Source: an uncultured Lachnospiraceae bacterium (lineage in GTDB: Bacteria; Bacillota_A; Clostridia; Lachnospirales; Lachnospiraceae). From it: a stretch of 5,994 nt of DNA. The DNA lies in contig CADBQK010000429.1 in the NCBI GenBank assembly GCA_902796775.1, positions 1 to 5,994 on the forward strand, given 5' to 3'. A program made the position numbers and the translations under genes. Positions 5,323 through 5,994 of the stretch are shown here, one piece after another. Under the pieces are notes generated by a model. That model had not been told where the DNA came from. It worked only from the letters and a program-made list of their open reading frames with translations, and ran no database searches. How positions within the stretch are numbered: position 1 is the first letter of the stretch; the number at the start of each line of letters is the position of its first letter.

Positions 5323-5412
5323 CAATGGCCATGTCCATAGTTTTCCAATTAAGTGTGTCAATGTCCATGTCCATTGATATTGAAGATAAGAGTCGCAATG
5401 TCCATTGATATC
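5323..5412. repeat. CAATGTCCAT direct repeats in the regulator leader
   Basis: Three related copies are present: CAATGGCCATGTCCATAG (5323-5340), CAATGTCCATGTCCATTGAT (5359-5378) and CAATGTCCATTGATATCC (5396-5413). The third lacks one six-base CATGTC step. Copies begin 36 and 37 bases apart. TCAATG and CATTGA within the second copy (5358-5377) could pair as a 6-bp stem. They lie 25-115 bases before the regulator ATG. Confidence 0.6.
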
Positions 5413-5422
5413 CAGCAATATA

Positions 5423-5430
5423 GAAGGAGG
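5423..5430 (+). promoter_or_regulatory. Ribosome binding site deciding the regulator start
   Basis: GAAGGAGG ends seven bases before the ATG at 5438. It lies within the longer in-frame reading that begins at 5405, so that upstream ATG is not the start. Confidence 0.9.
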
Positions 5431-5437
5431 CAGCAAT

Positions 5438-5872
5438 ATGATCTCTACCAAAGGTCGATATGCGATACGGGTGATGATTGATCTGGCAGAACAGGAAGAG
5501 GGCGGTTATATTCCGCTCAAGGAAGTGGCCCGGCGGCAGAATATCTCAAAAAAGTATCTCGAAATCATTGTCCGGGATCTGGTTAACGGCAAACTGATCA
5601 AAGGAGTCAGCGGGAAAGGCGGGGGCTATATGCTCTGCCGCAGGCCGGATGAATACAGCATCGGCGAGATCCTGGAGCTGATGGAAGGGCCGCTTGCGTC
5701 GGTTGCCTGCCTGGTAGGCGATCCCTCTCAGTGCCCTCGGTCAGCCTCCTGCCAGACTCTGCCTATGTGGTCTGAGTTTGACCATATGGTGCATGATTAT
5801 TTCTACAACAAAAAACTCAGTGACCTGATCCGGGAAAAAAAGACGGGCATTTCAGCTGCAGATCCCCTGTAG
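5438..5872 (+). CDS. Rrf2 family transcriptional regulator, IscR-like
   Basis: Winged-helix DNA-binding regulator of the Rrf2 family, 144 residues with the start set by GAAGGAGG. The N-terminus MISTKGRYAIRVMIDLA is typical. The helix-turn-helix covers about 25-50, including SKKYLEIIVRDL; E42 aligns with Glu43 of E. coli IscR, which tunes DNA specificity by cluster state. The wing is GVSGKGGGYML (56-66). C91, C99 and C105 form a C-x7-C-x5-C pattern suited to a [2Fe-2S] cluster, near the C-x5-C-x5-C-x2-H of IscR. The fourth ligand is unclear because the position three after C105 is Leu. Placed divergent from nifS with shared inverted repeats, it most likely senses Fe-S status and controls nifSU and itself. 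CymR-like cysteine regulators are the main alternative, but the cysteine triad argues against that. I saw no good terminator after it. Confidence 0.92.
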   Translation: MISTKGRYAIRVMIDLAEQEEGGYIPLKEVARRQNISKKYLEIIVRDLVNGKLIKGVSGKGGGYMLCRRPDEYSIGEILELMEGPLASVACLVGDPSQCPRSASCQTLPMWSEFDHMVHDYFYNKKLSDLIREKKTGISAADPL

Positions 5873-5900
5873 AATCCTTCGAAACAAGAATGATTCTCTC

Positions 5901-5929
5901 TTGTAAAAACATCGTTTGTGTCTTATATT
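5901..5929 (+). promoter_or_regulatory. Promoter candidate for a gene beyond the right edge
   Basis: TTGTAA (5901-5906) and TATATT (5924-5929) are 17 bases apart on the plus strand, 28 bases after the regulator stop. Start near 5936 would leave at least 58 bases of untranslated leader inside the window. Confidence 0.55.
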
Positions 5930-5953
5930 AAAGATAGCATCTGACATAGCACA

Positions 5954-5988
5954 GGCACACTGTCTGTGCCGATGCCTGGTACTGTCTG
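5954..5988. repeat. Hairpin and direct repeat at the right edge
   Basis: GGCACA (5954-5959) and TGTGCC (5965-5970) can form a 6-bp stem with a five-base loop. ACTGTCTG occurs at 5959-5966 and again at 5981-5988, 22 bases apart. It follows the promoter candidate and may be the beginning of a structured leader, but the window ends too soon to identify it. Confidence 0.4.
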
Positions 5989-5994
5989 CGTGAA

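Larger units (their letters stand above)
4993..5437. other. 445-bp divergent regulatory region between nifS and the Rrf2 gene
   Basis: It holds two back-to-back promoters with paired inverted repeats (5111-5199) and two long leaders: about 130 bases before nifS and about 240 bases before the regulator. Each leader has its own repeat family. No protein-coding gene is supported. A 27-codon frame from 5325 to 5408 lies in the regulator leader but lacks a clear ribosome binding site. Confidence 0.8.

Noticed and set aside
5133..5408. Plus-strand 91-codon open frame between nifS and the regulator
   Set aside because: Its start lies inside the divergent promoter region, upstream of the predicted transcription start, with no ribosome binding site and very skewed composition from repeats.
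5884..5904. ACAAGA/TCTTGT hairpin after the regulator gene as a terminator
   Set aside because: The stem is only six A/T-rich pairs with a nine-base loop and is followed by AAAAAC rather than a U-tract.

Overview
The window looks like a chromosomal segment from a low-to-moderate GC Firmicute of the class Clostridia, plausibly Lachnospiraceae. This rests on the Clostridium-type NifS/NifU pair divergent from an Rrf2 regulator, strong AGGAGG-type ribosome binding sites, and promoters very close to TTGACA-N17-TATAAT. The genes are moderately GC-rich and the spacers markedly AT-rich. The genus assignment is inference. I see no transposase, CRISPR array, rRNA or tRNA.

Left part (1-2864): a plus-strand gene, open at the left edge, encodes a DUF2075/Schlafen-like P-loop helicase/ATPase. 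It converges on a minus-strand pair: a cyclophilin peptidyl-prolyl isomerase followed 32 bp later by a sirtuin NAD-dependent protein deacetylase. The convergent genes share one bidirectional intrinsic terminator (1381-1414). The cyclophilin-sirtuin unit has its own promoter at 2836-2864.

Right part (2865-5994): this is an iron-sulfur cluster assembly locus. On the minus strand, nifS (cysteine desulfurase, supplies sulfur) is followed by nifU (U-type scaffold on which the cluster is built). Divergent from nifS on the plus strand is an Rrf2-family regulator with three cysteines placed as in cluster-sensing IscR. Between them lie two back-to-back near-consensus promoters, each overlapped by an ACCTA...TAGGT inverted repeat. 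The simple model is that the regulator senses cluster status and controls both itself and nifSU. A further promoter after the regulator points to a gene beyond the right edge.

The genes themselves are ordinary housekeeping genes and I do not see a new defence or metabolic system. The most unusual signal is in the spacers. Nearly every intergenic stretch from 2811 to 5412 holds its own unrelated family of degenerate tandem repeats (11, about 20, about 45, 7 and about 37 bp periods, plus AT-rich microrepeats). The ~45-bp family runs into the 3' end of nifU and supplies its last eight codons.
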